DNA of 64,000 bases from Polyangium sp. y55x31 (GCF_029946505.1 NZ_JARZHG010000005.1:310001-374000); one strand, 5' to 3'. Shown: positions 36,405 through 47,353, numbered from the stretch's first letter. The notes: generated by a model from the sequence alone, not told the origin. Program-made: numbers and translations.

Positions 36405-37910
36405 ATGCAGATCGCTCAGCAGCGTCGTGGACGTTCGAACCAACCGATGGAACCGGCCCCTGTCGCGGGTCGTGTTCCGCCGCATGACCTCGACGCCGAG
36501 GCCGCGGTGCTCTCGGCTGTGCTCCTCGAGCGTGATGCGCTCGATCGAGTCCTCGAGATCGTAAAGCCGGAAAACTTTTACAGCGATGCGAACCGACGCA
36601 TCTTCGAGGCGGCGACCGCGCTCGCCCTCTCCGGCACGCCGATCGACATCGTCTCCATCGCCTCGTGGCTACGCGATCGTGAGTGGCTGGCCCAGATCGG
36701 CGGCGCCAGCTACCTCGCGCAGCTCGCGGACGCGACGCCCGCCGTGGCGCACGTCGCCGCGCACGCCAAGGTCGTTGCCGAAAAATGGCGTTTGCGCCAG
36801 CTCATCGCCACGTGCCAGCGCGTCGCGGCCGAGGGGTATGGCGACGTCGGCACGGTGCAGGAGTTCATCGACGGCGCCGAGCAGGCGATCTACATGCTCG
36901 CGCGCACCGCGCAGTCGACGAGCGTGCAGCCGATCGGGCAGGTGCTCAAGGCCGCGTTCGAGCAGATCACGGCCGCGGCCGAGCGTGGAGATCGCATCAC
37001 GGGCATCTCCACGGGCTACGAGCGGCTCGATTCGAAGACCGCGGGCCTGCACGACGGCGATCTGATGATCGTCGCGGCGCGCCCCGGCATGGGCAAGACG
37101 TCGTTCGTCCTCAACATCGCCGTCAACGTCGCCTCGCCGCGCACGGTGGCCGCCGGCCCTGGCGAGGCGGACCATGGCTACGAGCGGCAGGAGCCCGGCT
37201 ACGGCGTCTGCGTGTTCTCGCTCGAGATGCCGCGTGAGCAGCTCGCGAGTCGTATGGTCTGCACCGAGGGGCGCGTCGATCTCGGCAAGCTGCGCCAGGG
37301 TTTTTTGCAGCCGGACGACTGGCGCAGGCTCACCGAGAGCGCCTCGTATCTGTCGACGCTCCCGATCTGGGTCGACGACACGTCCGCGCTCACGCTCCTC
37401 GAGGTCCGCGCGAAGGTCCGCCGCATCCAGGCCGAGTACAACCGCGCGGCTGGGCCGGGGCAGCCCGAACGGCGCGTGGGGCTCGTCATCATCGACTACC
37501 TCCAGCTCATGAAGGGCCGCGACGGCGTGAGCAGCCGCGAGCAGGAGATCAGCGAGATCTCCCGAGGCTTGAAGCAGCTCGCCAAGGAGCTCCGTGTCCC
37601 CGTGATCGCGCTCTCGCAGCTCAACCGCTCCGTCGAGACCCGCACGAACAAGGACAACGGCAAGCGCCCTCAGCTCAGCGATCTCCGCGAGTCCGGCGCC
37701 ATCGAGCAGGACGCGGACACCATCATGTTCATCTACCGCGACGAGTACTACAACCCGGAGACCACGAACGCGAAGGGCATCGCCGAGATCATCATCGCGA
37801 AGCAGAGGAACGGTCCCACGGGCAAGGTGCTCGTGCGGTTCGCGTCGTCGTACACGCGCTTCGACAACCTCGCGCCCGGCGACTACCCCGAGATGGTCGA
37901 CGACGAATGA
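36405..37910 (+). CDS. dnaB: Replicative DNA helicase
   Basis: 501 aa. Hexameric 5'-3' helicase at the replication fork. The N-terminal primase-binding domain (PPHDLDAEAAVLSAVLLERDALDRV) leads to a RecA-type core: Walker A ARPGMGKTSF (about 225-234), Walker B VGLVIIDYLQLM, and SQLNRSVETR. Between the helix after Walker A and the strand CVFSLEMPREQ there is an added segment of about 20 residues (RTVAAGPGEADHGYERQEPG). No intein. ATG 36405 is preceded by GGTGAAGAAG. Confidence 0.95.
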   Translation: MQIAQQRRGRSNQPMEPAPVAGRVPPHDLDAEAAVLSAVLLERDALDRVLEIVKPENFYSDANRRIFEAATALALSGTPIDIVSIASWLRDREWLAQIGGASYLAQLADATPAVAHVAAHAKVVAEKWRLRQLIATCQRVAAEGYGDVGTVQEFIDGAEQAIYMLARTAQSTSVQPIGQVLKAAFEQITAAAERGDRITGISTGYERLDSKTAGLHDGDLMIVAARPGMGKTSFVLNIAVNVASPRTVAAGPGEADHGYERQEPGYGVCVFSLEMPREQLASRMVCTEGRVDLGKLRQGFLQPDDWRRLTESASYLSTLPIWVDDTSALTLLEVRAKVRRIQAEYNRAAGPGQPERRVGLVIIDYLQLMKGRDGVSSREQEISEISRGLKQLAKELRVPVIALSQLNRSVETRTNKDNGKRPQLSDLRESGAIEQDADTIMFIYRDEYYNPETTNAKGIAEIIIAKQRNGPTGKVLVRFASSYTRFDNLAPGDYPEMVDDE

Positions 37911-37950
37911 CGTCCCAAGATCCGGCGCGTTCGCGCGTCGGAGGCTCATC

Positions 37951-39204
37951 ATGCCGTCCGGCTCCCCCAAAAAACGCCTCGCGCTCGGACCTCTTCTCCT
38001 CGGCCTCGTGACGGCCCTCGCCGCCTGCGTCGAGCCGATCCAGAGCGGCGGCGTCGTCATGTACGGCGGCGAAGAAGCGCGTGTCGCCGCGATGTGCCGC
38101 TTTCGTCGCGGCGCCGAGGGCAAGGCCGGGTTCTGCGCGCCGGAGACGGAAGCGCCCGCCGCGGTCACCCTCGCGCGGGTCGAAAAGGAGCAGAGGCTGT
38201 TCGTGGGCGCGGTCGAGGCGAAAGCGGGCGACGTCCTCCTCGACAACGGCGCGATCGCGGCGGTGATCAGCGCCTCGGACGGCGCGCTCGTGGATGCCGC
38301 CGACGTCGAGGTCCGCGAGGACGCGCTCGGCCGCGTTTCGACGTGCCTCGGCGCGCCGCTCGGCTGCCTGACCGGCGTGACGATGAGCCTCTCGCAAGGG
38401 CGCGACGGATCGGCGCAGGTCCTCGCGCGTGGCCACGCCGAGGGCGATCCACGCGTGACGATCGCCACGCGGTACATGCTCGTCCCGGGCGCGCGCGTGA
38501 TCGTCGTGTCGACCCTGATCGCCTCGAAGGCCGACGAGCCCGTGGTGATCCCGAGCCTCGGAGACGTCGTCCACTGGGGCGCGGCGGAGCCCGTGTCCGC
38601 GGCCGCCAAAGGACCACCGCCTCCCACGGCCGCCGCGGCCAAAGCCCCGTTCGTGGCTGCGCTCGGTCATTACGTTGCGTACGCGATCGCGCCTGCCGAC
38701 GATCGACCCACGCTCGAGATCGAAGGCGCTGCGAGGACTGTGAGCCTACGCTTTGGCCGGGACGTCACGCTGCCGCCCGGCGGATCGACGCGCTACGAGC
38801 GGCTCTTCATGGTGGCCCCGCGCGGCGACACCCTCGGCGTGCTCACCGAGCTCGCCCTCGTCCGCGAGGGGCGCGTCCCGGGCGCGATCGAGCTTCGTTT
38901 CGTGGACGAAGCAGGCAAGCCGCTCCCTCCGCCCGGGGATGCGCACGTAGAGCTCCTGTCCCCGCGGGATACGCTCGTCCCCTTCCTTCGGATCTCCCCT
39001 TTCGTCGAGGAAGCCGTCGTCGCCGCCGAGGCGCCCCCGGGCGCGTACGAGCTCGATCTCCGCGGAGAAGGGCTGCGCGCGCTCGCCCGCATCCCCATCG
39101 AGATCAAGTCGGGCGAGGTGACGCAGGCGACGATCACCGTGGGCGCAGAAACTGCGCCCGTGCCCGCTCCGGTCGCTCCCGAGGGTGGTACGCCCGCGCC
39201 CTGA
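37951..39204 (+). CDS. Lipoprotein of unknown function
   Basis: 417 aa, ATG behind GGAGG. Lipobox LAAC (Cys26). The mature protein is beta-rich throughout (for example FVGAVEAKAGDVLLDNGAIAAVISASDGALVDAADVEV, then VTIATRYMLVPGARVIVVSTLIA). The C-terminal part looks like a carboxypeptidase-regulatory or beta-sandwich fold (GAIELRFVDEAGKPLPPPGDAHVELLSP, then APPGAYELDLRGEGLRAL). It ends in a Pro/Ala stretch. It may bind polysaccharide or protein at the surface (inference). Starts 40 bp after dnaB but is unlikely to share its role. Confidence 0.75.
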   Translation: MPSGSPKKRLALGPLLLGLVTALAACVEPIQSGGVVMYGGEEARVAAMCRFRRGAEGKAGFCAPETEAPAAVTLARVEKEQRLFVGAVEAKAGDVLLDNGAIAAVISASDGALVDAADVEVREDALGRVSTCLGAPLGCLTGVTMSLSQGRDGSAQVLARGHAEGDPRVTIATRYMLVPGARVIVVSTLIASKADEPVVIPSLGDVVHWGAAEPVSAAAKGPPPPTAAAAKAPFVAALGHYVAYAIAPADDRPTLEIEGAARTVSLRFGRDVTLPPGGSTRYERLFMVAPRGDTLGVLTELALVREGRVPGAIELRFVDEAGKPLPPPGDAHVELLSPRDTLVPFLRISPFVEEAVVAAEAPPGAYELDLRGEGLRALARIPIEIKSGEVTQATITVGAETAPVPAPVAPEGGTPAP

Positions 39205-39304
39205 CCACGGCGGCTTCCCGGCCCGACCAAAGGAACTGGTGCCCGCGCGCGCCTCCGCCGTGGGTTCGTCCACGCGGACGTGCTACGAAAAAAAAGCGCG
39301 TTCC

Positions 39305-40060
39305 ATGGTGGATCGGCTCGGCAGAGAACGGCTCCTCGAACTCACGCTCGCGGGCACGCCCGAAAGGGCCCTCGCGTCGCTCGCCGCCGCTTCGCCCGAG
39401 GACACGGCCGACCTCGGCGCGCTGCGTGAAGACCTCGCGCTCCTCGCGCACGCCGCGCCGCCCGTCGAGCCGCCGAAGCGCTTGCGCGAGCGCCTCCTCG
39501 CGACGCGCCCGAGGCCACGCGGCCCGAGGCGTCCGGTGCTCGTCGTGCTCGACATGATCAACGACTACCTCACGCCCGGCCGCCCGCTCGAAGTTCCGCG
39601 CGCGCGTGACGTGGTCTCGGCGGTGAAGGAGCGCATCACGTGGGCGCACGAGAAAAACGTCCCCGTGATCTACGTGTGCGACACGCACGAGCCCGACGAC
39701 GAGGACTTCCGCGACTGGCCGCGCCACGCCGTCGCCGGCACCGAGGGCGCCGAGGTGTGGCCCGAGATCGCTCCTTCGTCCGGCGATCACGTCGTGCACA
39801 AGCGGACGTACAGCGCCTTCACGGGTAGCTCCTTCGGGCCGCTGCTCGACGAGCTCCACGCCGATCAGATCATCCTCACGGGCTGCGCGACCGAGATCGG
39901 CATGTTCGCCACTGCGAAGGACGCGCTCGAGCGTGGGTTCGTCGTGACGATCCCGCCCGACTGCCAGGCGGGCATGAGCGTCGTGGCCGAGCACGTCGCG
40001 CTCGTGACCCTCGCGGCTCTCGCGCCGTTCGAGCCGCGGTACCTCCGCGCCGCGCCTTGA
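39305..40060 (+). CDS. Isochorismatase-fold cysteine hydrolase
   Basis: 251 aa from ATG 39305; the frame is open upstream, but the extra residues are low-complexity. Residues 1-75 are a helical, Arg/Ala-rich extension. The hydrolase domain then carries the expected triad Asp83 (LVVLDMINDYL), Lys166 (HVVHKRTYSAF) and Cys194 (ILTGCATEIGMF). These enzymes cleave amide or ether bonds (nicotinamide, N-carbamoyl compounds, isochorismate). The substrate cannot be read from the sequence; active Cys excludes a pure isochorismatase, which lacks it. Confidence 0.85.
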   Translation: MVDRLGRERLLELTLAGTPERALASLAAASPEDTADLGALREDLALLAHAAPPVEPPKRLRERLLATRPRPRGPRRPVLVVLDMINDYLTPGRPLEVPRARDVVSAVKERITWAHEKNVPVIYVCDTHEPDDEDFRDWPRHAVAGTEGAEVWPEIAPSSGDHVVHKRTYSAFTGSSFGPLLDELHADQIILTGCATEIGMFATAKDALERGFVVTIPPDCQAGMSVVAEHVALVTLAALAPFEPRYLRAAP

Positions 40061-40100
40061 AGAACCCGCGCGCCGCGTGCGAAGCGGCTCGCCTTGCTCC

Positions 40101-41105
40101 ATGATCGCCGCGCCCGTGATCCGCACCGAGCTCCTGCCCTTCGACCCGCCGGCGATCGCACGCGCCGCCGCGCTCCTCCGCGGCAAGCGCCTCGTCGCCT
40201 TCCCGACCGAGACCGTCTACGGCCTCGGCGCGCGCGCCGATGAACCTTCGGCCGTGCGTGGCATCTTCGAAGCGAAGGGTCGTCCCGCGACGAACCCGCT
40301 CATCGTGCACGTCGCCGGCGTGGCCGAGGCGCGCGCGCTCGCGCTCGACTTTCCGCCCGTCGCCGAGCGCCTCGCCGAGCTCTTCTGGCCGGGCCCGCTC
40401 ACGCTCGTCGTCACGCGTAGGCCGGGCGCCGTCGCCGACGAGGTCGCGGCTGGCGGATCGACCGTCGCGATCCGCGTGCCTGCGGCGCCCGTCGCGCGCG
40501 CGCTCCTCGAAGCGTGCCGTTTGCCCATCGCGGCGCCGAGCGCGAACCGCACGACCTCGCTCTCGCCGACGACGGCCGAGCACGTCCTGAAATCGCTCGG
40601 CGGGCGCATCCCGCTCGTGCTCGACGGCGGACCTTGCCGGCACGGCATCGAGTCCACGATCGTCGACGTCTCGCGCAGCCCTGCGGTTCTTTTGCGCCCG
40701 GGCGCCATCTCCCTCGATGAACTCTGCCGCCACGTCGACGTCGTCGATCCCGGCGCGATCACCGTCTCGCTCGACGAACGCGCGCCTTCGCCGGGCACCT
40801 CCGCGCGGCACTACGCGCCTCGCGCCACGCTCGTCATCGTGCCTGCCGACGAGGCGCGCGCCGAGATCGCGAGGCGCCGCGCGGCGGGCCTCGTCACGGG
40901 CGCTGCGCTCCGTGCGCCCGGCGCTGCGCTCGATCCTCCCGTCGAGATCTTGCCCGCCGACCCCGAAGGTTACGCGGCCGCGCTTTATGCGGCGCTCCAT
41001 CGACTCGACGACGCTGGCTGCGACAGCGTCGTGGTCGAAGCGCCTCCGTCGGGCTCGGCGTGGGCTGCCGTCCACGATCGCCTGCGTCGTGCCTCCTCCG
41101 CTTGA
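40101..41105 (+). CDS. Sua5/YrdC/YwlC-type L-threonylcarbamoyladenylate synthase
   Basis: 334 aa from ATG 40101. Makes threonylcarbamoyl-AMP from Thr, bicarbonate and ATP, the first step of the t6A37 tRNA modification. YrdC domain: AAALLRGKRLVAFPTETVYGLGA, FEAKGRPATNPLIVHV, FWPGPLTLVV, PIAAPSANRTTSLSPTTAEHV. A second Sua5-type domain follows, linked by the PSPGTSARHYAPRATLVIV segment that closes the active site. The two-domain length separates it from the short TsaC form. Confidence 0.92.
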   Translation: MIAAPVIRTELLPFDPPAIARAAALLRGKRLVAFPTETVYGLGARADEPSAVRGIFEAKGRPATNPLIVHVAGVAEARALALDFPPVAERLAELFWPGPLTLVVTRRPGAVADEVAAGGSTVAIRVPAAPVARALLEACRLPIAAPSANRTTSLSPTTAEHVLKSLGGRIPLVLDGGPCRHGIESTIVDVSRSPAVLLRPGAISLDELCRHVDVVDPGAITVSLDERAPSPGTSARHYAPRATLVIVPADEARAEIARRRAAGLVTGAALRAPGAALDPPVEILPADPEGYAAALYAALHRLDDAGCDSVVVEAPPSGSAWAAVHDRLRRASSA

Positions 41106-41166
41106 GCGCGGGAATTGCTGACGCCCCCTCGTTGGTTGTGGCAAAACGGGGGAGTCGGCTCTTGGG

Positions 41167-42453
41167 ATGACGAAGCTCGTGGTTCGTTCGGATCAAAAAG
41201 CTCCGCGTATCGCGATGATGGGCATCGCGGCGATCGCGCTCGCTGCCGCGACGCAGGCTCACGCGGGGCCGCTCCTCGATCAGCCGCCCAAGCTCTACAC
41301 CTTCAAGCTCGACGACCCGTCCGCGCCGCGCCTCGGCCTTTTGCGTTCGTACCTCAACGCCGAGGTCGAGAGCCCCGGCCCGCTGCGCCGCTACATCTGG
41401 GGACCCTTCGGTCAGTGGCGGAACGAGCCGTGGTTGCAACTCGCGTGGCGCCCCGCGCACGCCGCGGACGACGCCGCGGACGACGCCGCGGACGAACCCG
41501 ACGCGCAGCACGACGACCTCCACGCGTTCGCGTCGAGCCGTGTTCGTCTCCTCGACGACGAGCCCGCGGCCGGCGCGCCGCTCCCGTTTTTCCGCGCGTC
41601 CTCCGATGGCTCGGAGCTCCTTCGCATCGAGCCGGACGTCCTGCCGTCCTGGTCGTGGAACGGCCTCGATCCCGCGCGCGCGCCGGCGCTGCTCGCCTCG
41701 ACCGGACCGAGCTTCGCTTCGAACGGCTTCGACTCGCTCTGGGCGCCGCCGCCGAAGCCCGTGCGCGACTGGCGATGCCGTCGTCGCCCCGTGATCTTCG
41801 TGCGCGGCTCCGGCGAGCGTGACGTCTTCCCGCTCGTGCGTTGTGACGGCTCCGTCGCGCCCGAAGCGCTCGATCGCCTCTCGCTCATGATGCGCCCGGC
41901 CGACGTCGCGCGCCCCGCGGACCTCCTGCCCGACGAGCCCGATCCCGAGGCCACGCGCAAAGGCGAGTGGATCGCCGACGTGCGCCTGGTGCACCCGCGC
42001 CTGCTCTGGGCGCTGCAGCGCATCGCCGACTCGTTCCCGTGGCGACCGATCTACATCTACAGCGGCTATCGCCCCGGCGCGAAGGTCGCGGGCACGAGCC
42101 ACCAGAGCATGCACGCGGCCGCGCGCGCCGCGGACATCCAGGTCCACGGCATCCCGAACGCCACGGTCTTCCAGCTCTGCCGCACCCTCGACGACGTCGG
42201 CTGCGGCTTCTATCCGAACAGCAAGTTCGTCCATGTCGACGTGCGCAGGCCCGGCACGGGACACGCGCTCTGGATCGACGCGTCCGGCCCCTCCGAGCCG
42301 CCGCAGTACGTCGACTCGTGGCCGGGCGTGCTCGAGAAGGGCGGCATGGCCTGGGCGCCTTCGCAGGCCACGCCCGGTGTCGTGGAGTGGTCCGGGCGAC
42401 TCCCGTCCGGGGCGAGCATGCCTGCACCGCCGCGTTACGGCGGGCCTCCGTAA
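41167..42453 (+). CDS. Exported DUF882/peptidase-M15-like protein
   Basis: 428 aa. Signal peptide about 1-33 ending TQAHAGP. The first 250 residues are not recognised. The C-terminal domain (about 275-410) has the D-Ala-D-Ala carboxypeptidase-like zinc pattern: IYIYSGYRPG, SHQSMHAAARAADIQVHG (His and Asp ligands), and FVHVDVRRPG (His). This matches the YcbK-like DUF882 family, linked to peptidoglycan turnover. It probably acts on the cell wall in the periplasm. The residues 99-110 are a tandem AADD repeat. Confidence 0.82.
   Translation: MTKLVVRSDQKAPRIAMMGIAAIALAAATQAHAGPLLDQPPKLYTFKLDDPSAPRLGLLRSYLNAEVESPGPLRRYIWGPFGQWRNEPWLQLAWRPAHAADDAADDAADEPDAQHDDLHAFASSRVRLLDDEPAAGAPLPFFRASSDGSELLRIEPDVLPSWSWNGLDPARAPALLASTGPSFASNGFDSLWAPPPKPVRDWRCRRRPVIFVRGSGERDVFPLVRCDGSVAPEALDRLSLMMRPADVARPADLLPDEPDPEATRKGEWIADVRLVHPRLLWALQRIADSFPWRPIYIYSGYRPGAKVAGTSHQSMHAAARAADIQVHGIPNATVFQLCRTLDDVGCGFYPNSKFVHVDVRRPGTGHALWIDASGPSEPPQYVDSWPGVLEKGGMAWAPSQATPGVVEWSGRLPSGASMPAPPRYGGPP
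41461..41496 (+). repeat. 12-bp triplicated repeat within the M15-like gene
   Basis: GCCGCGGACGAC occurs three times in a row, the last copy ending in AA rather than AC. It is in frame and encodes AADD-AADD-AADE, so copy-number changes would keep the frame. Confidence 0.95.
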
Positions 42454-42513
42454 CGCGCGACGAGCGAGCCCGCGCGCGAGCCACCACGCGAAGAATTCGT
42501 TACGATCCGCTTC

Positions 42514-43698
42514 GTGCGCGCTTTGCTTCGTTGGCTCTTGTTTTGCGGCGTGCCCCTCGGCGTCGCCCTCGCGCCGCTCGCGTGTGACGACAGCGGCTAC
42601 CCCGTGATCATCGGTCGGCCGGGCGATCCCGGCGACGGCGGTCCCTCCTTCGACGGAGGCTGGCCCGACGCCTTCCCCGACGGCGACGTTGGTGATCCCG
42701 ACGCGCCGGTCGTTCCCTCTGCGCCCGTCTGGATCGGCCTCACGCCGACGCCCATGGGGGATGGACCGCCGAAGGCCGGCGACGTGATCGCGGCGCGGCT
42801 CGGCGCGCTCGCGCTCGGCGCGCGGGCCACGATGCTCAGGCGCACGCCGATGGAGCTCGCCACGGAGCAGGGCATCCAGGCGCTCGCCGAGGAAGCCGCC
42901 TTCTTCAGCAGTCGCGGCGTCGTTCTCGGCTTCTCGCTCGTCATCGTCGAACGCGGCGTCGCGCACCTCCCGCCCGAGCTCGCGGAGATGCCTTGGAACG
43001 CGCCCGAGGTCCTCGCCTTCGCGCAAGCCTCCGTCGACGCGGCGCTCTCGGCGCTCGGCGGCTCGGCGCGTTTCGTCGTGCTCGGCCGCGACGTCGACGT
43101 CCGCCTCGCGGCTCGCCCTGACGAGCGCGCGTCCTTCGAGCTCTTCGCGAGCGACGTGCTCGACTACGTCCGCGCGCATCCTCTCGCCGCGCCGGACATC
43201 CGCGCGGGCGTCGGCTTCTCGTTCGAGGGCGTGGCCCTTCCGGATCCCTCGTTCTTGCCGCTGCTCGACGCGAGCGACGTCGCGGTCGCTTCGTATCTCC
43301 CCGGCCTCGGCGGCGCCGAAGCGGGGGCGACGACTGACATCTCCGCGCATGCCGACACGATCCTCACGCGTGCTGCGGACAAGGCCGTGGTGCTCGAATC
43401 CGTCGGGTATCCGAGCTCGTCCGTCGTCGGGGGATCGGAGGACAAGCAGGCGCTCTTCCTCGAGACGTTCTTCGGCGCGCTCGTGCCGAGGCGCGATCGC
43501 TTCGTGTTCGTGAACGTCGACGCGCTGCACGACCTCGCTCCCGTCCGGTGCGGAGAGCGTGTGGCCGTCTTGGGCGAGGCTGCGGACGGACCCTACGCGG
43601 CCTATGCATGCACGCTCGGGCTCTTCACCGAGCAGGGTCAGGAAAAGGCCTCCTGGAAGGCGTTTCTGAACGGTGCGGCCGCGTTCGCGTCACCGTGA
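42514..43698 (+). CDS. Lipoprotein with a probable TIM-barrel (glycosidase-like) domain
   Basis: 394 aa, GTG start. Lipobox APLAC (Cys24), then a Gly/Asp/Pro-rich spacer (about 28-70). The remaining 320 residues alternate strands and helices in a way that fits a beta/alpha barrel (WIGLTPTPMGDGPPKAGDVI, FFSSRGVVLGFSLVIV, ARFVVLGRDVDVRL, SDVAVASYLPGLGG, KAVVLESVGYPSS, DRFVFVNVDALHDL). The Glu in VVLESVGYP falls where the nucleophile of clan-A glycosidases sits (inference). TACGAT lies seven bases before the GTG and no Shine-Dalgarno is present. Confidence 0.72.
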   Translation: MRALLRWLLFCGVPLGVALAPLACDDSGYPVIIGRPGDPGDGGPSFDGGWPDAFPDGDVGDPDAPVVPSAPVWIGLTPTPMGDGPPKAGDVIAARLGALALGARATMLRRTPMELATEQGIQALAEEAAFFSSRGVVLGFSLVIVERGVAHLPPELAEMPWNAPEVLAFAQASVDAALSALGGSARFVVLGRDVDVRLAARPDERASFELFASDVLDYVRAHPLAAPDIRAGVGFSFEGVALPDPSFLPLLDASDVAVASYLPGLGGAEAGATTDISAHADTILTRAADKAVVLESVGYPSSSVVGGSEDKQALFLETFFGALVPRRDRFVFVNVDALHDLAPVRCGERVAVLGEAADGPYAAYACTLGLFTEQGQEKASWKAFLNGAAAFASP

Positions 43699-43707
43699 TC
43701 CGTGTTG

Positions 43708-43713
43708 TAAGGT
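43708..43713 (+). promoter_or_regulatory. -10-like hexamer TAAGGT before prkA
   Basis: TAAGGT, six bases (ATCCAC), then ATG 43720. The internal AAGG could instead act as a weak ribosome site, so this case is ambiguous. Confidence 0.35.
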
Positions 43714-43719
43714 ATCCAC

Positions 43720-45774
<2,055 letters not shown>

Positions 45775-45798
45775 AAGCCCCTTCCGAGCGCGTCCCGA

Positions 45799-45832
45799 GG
45801 CTCCCCGCTCCCACCGAGCGGGGAGCCTTTTT
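45799..45832 (+). terminator. Intrinsic terminator of prkA
   Basis: Perfect 12-bp stem GGCTCCCCGCTC / GAGCGGGGAGCC, five-base loop, then five T residues, 24 bp after the prkA stop. Confidence 0.93.
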
Positions 45833-45965
45833 CATTTTGCCGCGGTGCGCCGTGAGCGACGCGTCGCGCTCGAATACGCGCGAAACGTCGCGAAAATGCA
45901 ACGCTGCGCAGCCGCGTTCGCGCTACGCAAAACCCATTTCGCGCTCATTTTCGCGGATCTACCCA

Positions 45966-45994
45966 TTGGGGCCTCGTCTTTTCCAGGTTATAGA
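45966..45994 (+). promoter_or_regulatory. Promoter giving a leaderless mRNA for the lipoprotein at 46001
   Basis: TTGGGG (45966-45971), 17-bp spacer, TATAGA (45989-45994). The -10 ends six bases before the ATG, so the predicted +1 is the A of the start codon. No Shine-Dalgarno is present. The surrounding 60 bp are AT-richer than the rest of the window. Confidence 0.62.
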
Positions 45995-46000
45995 TCGTTC

Positions 46001-46441
46001 ATGCGACGCCTCGGCGCGCTCCTTGGTTCGTCCCTCTTCCTGCTGTTTTCCGCGGGCTGCGCCGGATACATCGGCAGCGCCGAGCGCGCGTACCAGGACG
46101 GCCGTTACCTCGAAGCGGCCGAGAAGCTAGAGGTTCACGAGGACGAAGTCGCCGAACTCTCGCCGCGCAAGCAGGTGAGCTACGGGCTGTATCTGGGGCT
46201 GTCCCTGATGATGCTCGGGGACCACGACGGCGCCGATCGATGGCTCGACTTCACCGAGCAGGTCGAGGCGCAGCGTCCCGGGACCTTGCGGCCCGACGAG
46301 AAGCGCGAGCTACAGGCGGCGCGCGGGCGCCTCGCCGGCCTCGAGGAGAAGGCCAAGGCCGCGGGCGCGGGCACGGGCGAGGAGCCTGCCCAGGACGACC
46401 CGCTCCTCCGCACCGTGCGGCAGATCGAGCCCGCGCCTTAG
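46001..46441 (+). CDS. Small TPR-like lipoprotein
   Basis: 146 aa from ATG 46001; the frame is open upstream, but only this start gives a signal peptide and lipobox (FSAGC, Cys20). The mature part is helical: AERAYQDGRYLEAAEKLEVHEDEVAELSPRKQVSYGLYLGLSLMMLGDHDGADRWLDF reads as two or three TPR-like helix pairs. It ends in an Ala/Glu-rich tail. Role unknown. A good promoter sits directly against the start codon. Confidence 0.8.
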   Translation: MRRLGALLGSSLFLLFSAGCAGYIGSAERAYQDGRYLEAAEKLEVHEDEVAELSPRKQVSYGLYLGLSLMMLGDHDGADRWLDFTEQVEAQRPGTLRPDEKRELQAARGRLAGLEEKAKAAGAGTGEEPAQDDPLLRTVRQIEPAP

Positions 46442-46459
46442 CAGCGCGCTAGCAGGCTG

Positions 46460-46738
46460 CTAGGACGACTCTTTTTCGAGCTTCGCGCGCAGGCGCGACA
46501 CGCTCTGCTCCAGCGACGAGACGACGCGCCGGAGGTCCCGCACCTCGTCCGAGGTCGCGAGGCCCATCGACTTCGCGAACGCTTCTTTTTGCTCCGTCGT
46601 GAACGTCGACACCCGCCCGGGCATGCTCATCGCCGTCATCACGAGCTTCATGAAGCGCTCGTCCTGCATGAGCTTCGCGACCTGCGGGCTCGCCGCGAAC
46701 TTCATTCCCTCGGAGACGATCCGATCCTTGATGGACAT
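46460..46738 (-). CDS. Small protein with C-terminal coiled coil
   Basis: 92 aa, function not recognised. Residues 1-50 are helical with several Met residues (ASPQVAKLMQDERFMKLVMTAMSMPGRV). Residues 62-90 form a heptad coiled coil (VRDLRRVVSSLEQSVSRLRAKLEKE). It resembles in build small granule-associated or phasin-like proteins (weak guess). TAGGCT lies exactly six bases before the ATG and no Shine-Dalgarno is seen. Confidence 0.75.
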   Translation of the reverse strand: MSIKDRIVSEGMKFAASPQVAKLMQDERFMKLVMTAMSMPGRVSTFTTEQKEAFAKSMGLATSDEVRDLRRVVSSLEQSVSRLRAKLEKESS

Positions 46739-46744
46739 GGACGG

Positions 46745-46750
46745 AGCCTA
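46745..46750 (-). promoter_or_regulatory. -10-like hexamer TAGGCT for a leaderless start at 46738
   Basis: On the minus strand TAGGCT, six bases (CCGTCC), then ATG. Predicted +1 is the start codon; the -35 is weak. Confidence 0.42.
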
Positions 46751-46909
46751 GCAGACCCGGCCGAAAGAAGGGTTCAGTGTAGGCGGCCTCCTGTCCCCCG
46801 TCCCCTCATAAAGCGTTGGTTCGATTTGCGTTTGCTATTACGTTTGTCAGAGTCCTGCAGAGCCATTCGCGCCGGATTTTTCCCGCGCGTGTGCTCGGGA
46901 GGGGAGCGA

Positions 46910-47353
46910 ATGCACTCGAACGGCCTCGCCCACGGCTGCGTACCGGGCGTTCCTGAATCCGACGACGATCCGCCGTCGACCCAGCCCAAGACCCAGCGCT
47001 CGGCCGAGGCGTCGCCGAATTCCACGGTGCTGCTTTGTGTCCAGGTCACGCCCCCGGATGCGCGCATTTACCTCGACGATACGCTGATCTCGATCGGGCC
47101 ACACCGCGGGCGCATTCCGTGCGAGCTGCGCTGGCGGGTCTTGCGCGCCATTTCGCCGGGACACGTCCCCTGGGCCGAGGTCATCATGCCCGTCACGGAC
47201 ATCACCGTGGCCGTGGCCCTCGGTCGAAAGGCGCAATCGACGCCGCCGCCGCCGCGCCCGATTCGCGTCGTCCTCCGCCAGCCCGAGGAACCCGCGCCGG
47301 ATTCGGCGCCACCGTCCTCGACCGATCCGCTGGCGATCACCGTCAACTGGTGA
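46910..47353 (+). CDS. Small PEGA-like protein
   Basis: 147 aa from ATG 46910 with a GGGAGGGGAG site upstream. Residues 38-110 read as a PEGA-type beta unit (VQVTPPDARIYLDDTLISIGP, then RGRIPCELRWRVLRAISPGHVPWAEVIMPVTDITVAVAL). The flanks are low-complexity and Pro-rich. No signal peptide is evident, unlike the PEGA domains of the kinases, so it may be cytoplasmic or start elsewhere. The 170 bp upstream hold no other gene. Confidence 0.65.
   Translation: MHSNGLAHGCVPGVPESDDDPPSTQPKTQRSAEASPNSTVLLCVQVTPPDARIYLDDTLISIGPHRGRIPCELRWRVLRAISPGHVPWAEVIMPVTDITVAVALGRKAQSTPPPPRPIRVVLRQPEEPAPDSAPPSSTDPLAITVNW

Noticed and set aside
36344-36406. Longer N terminus of the PfkB kinase overlapping dnaB
   Set aside because: The extra residues are not kinase-like and GTGAGG supports ATG 36343; ATG 36358 remains possible.
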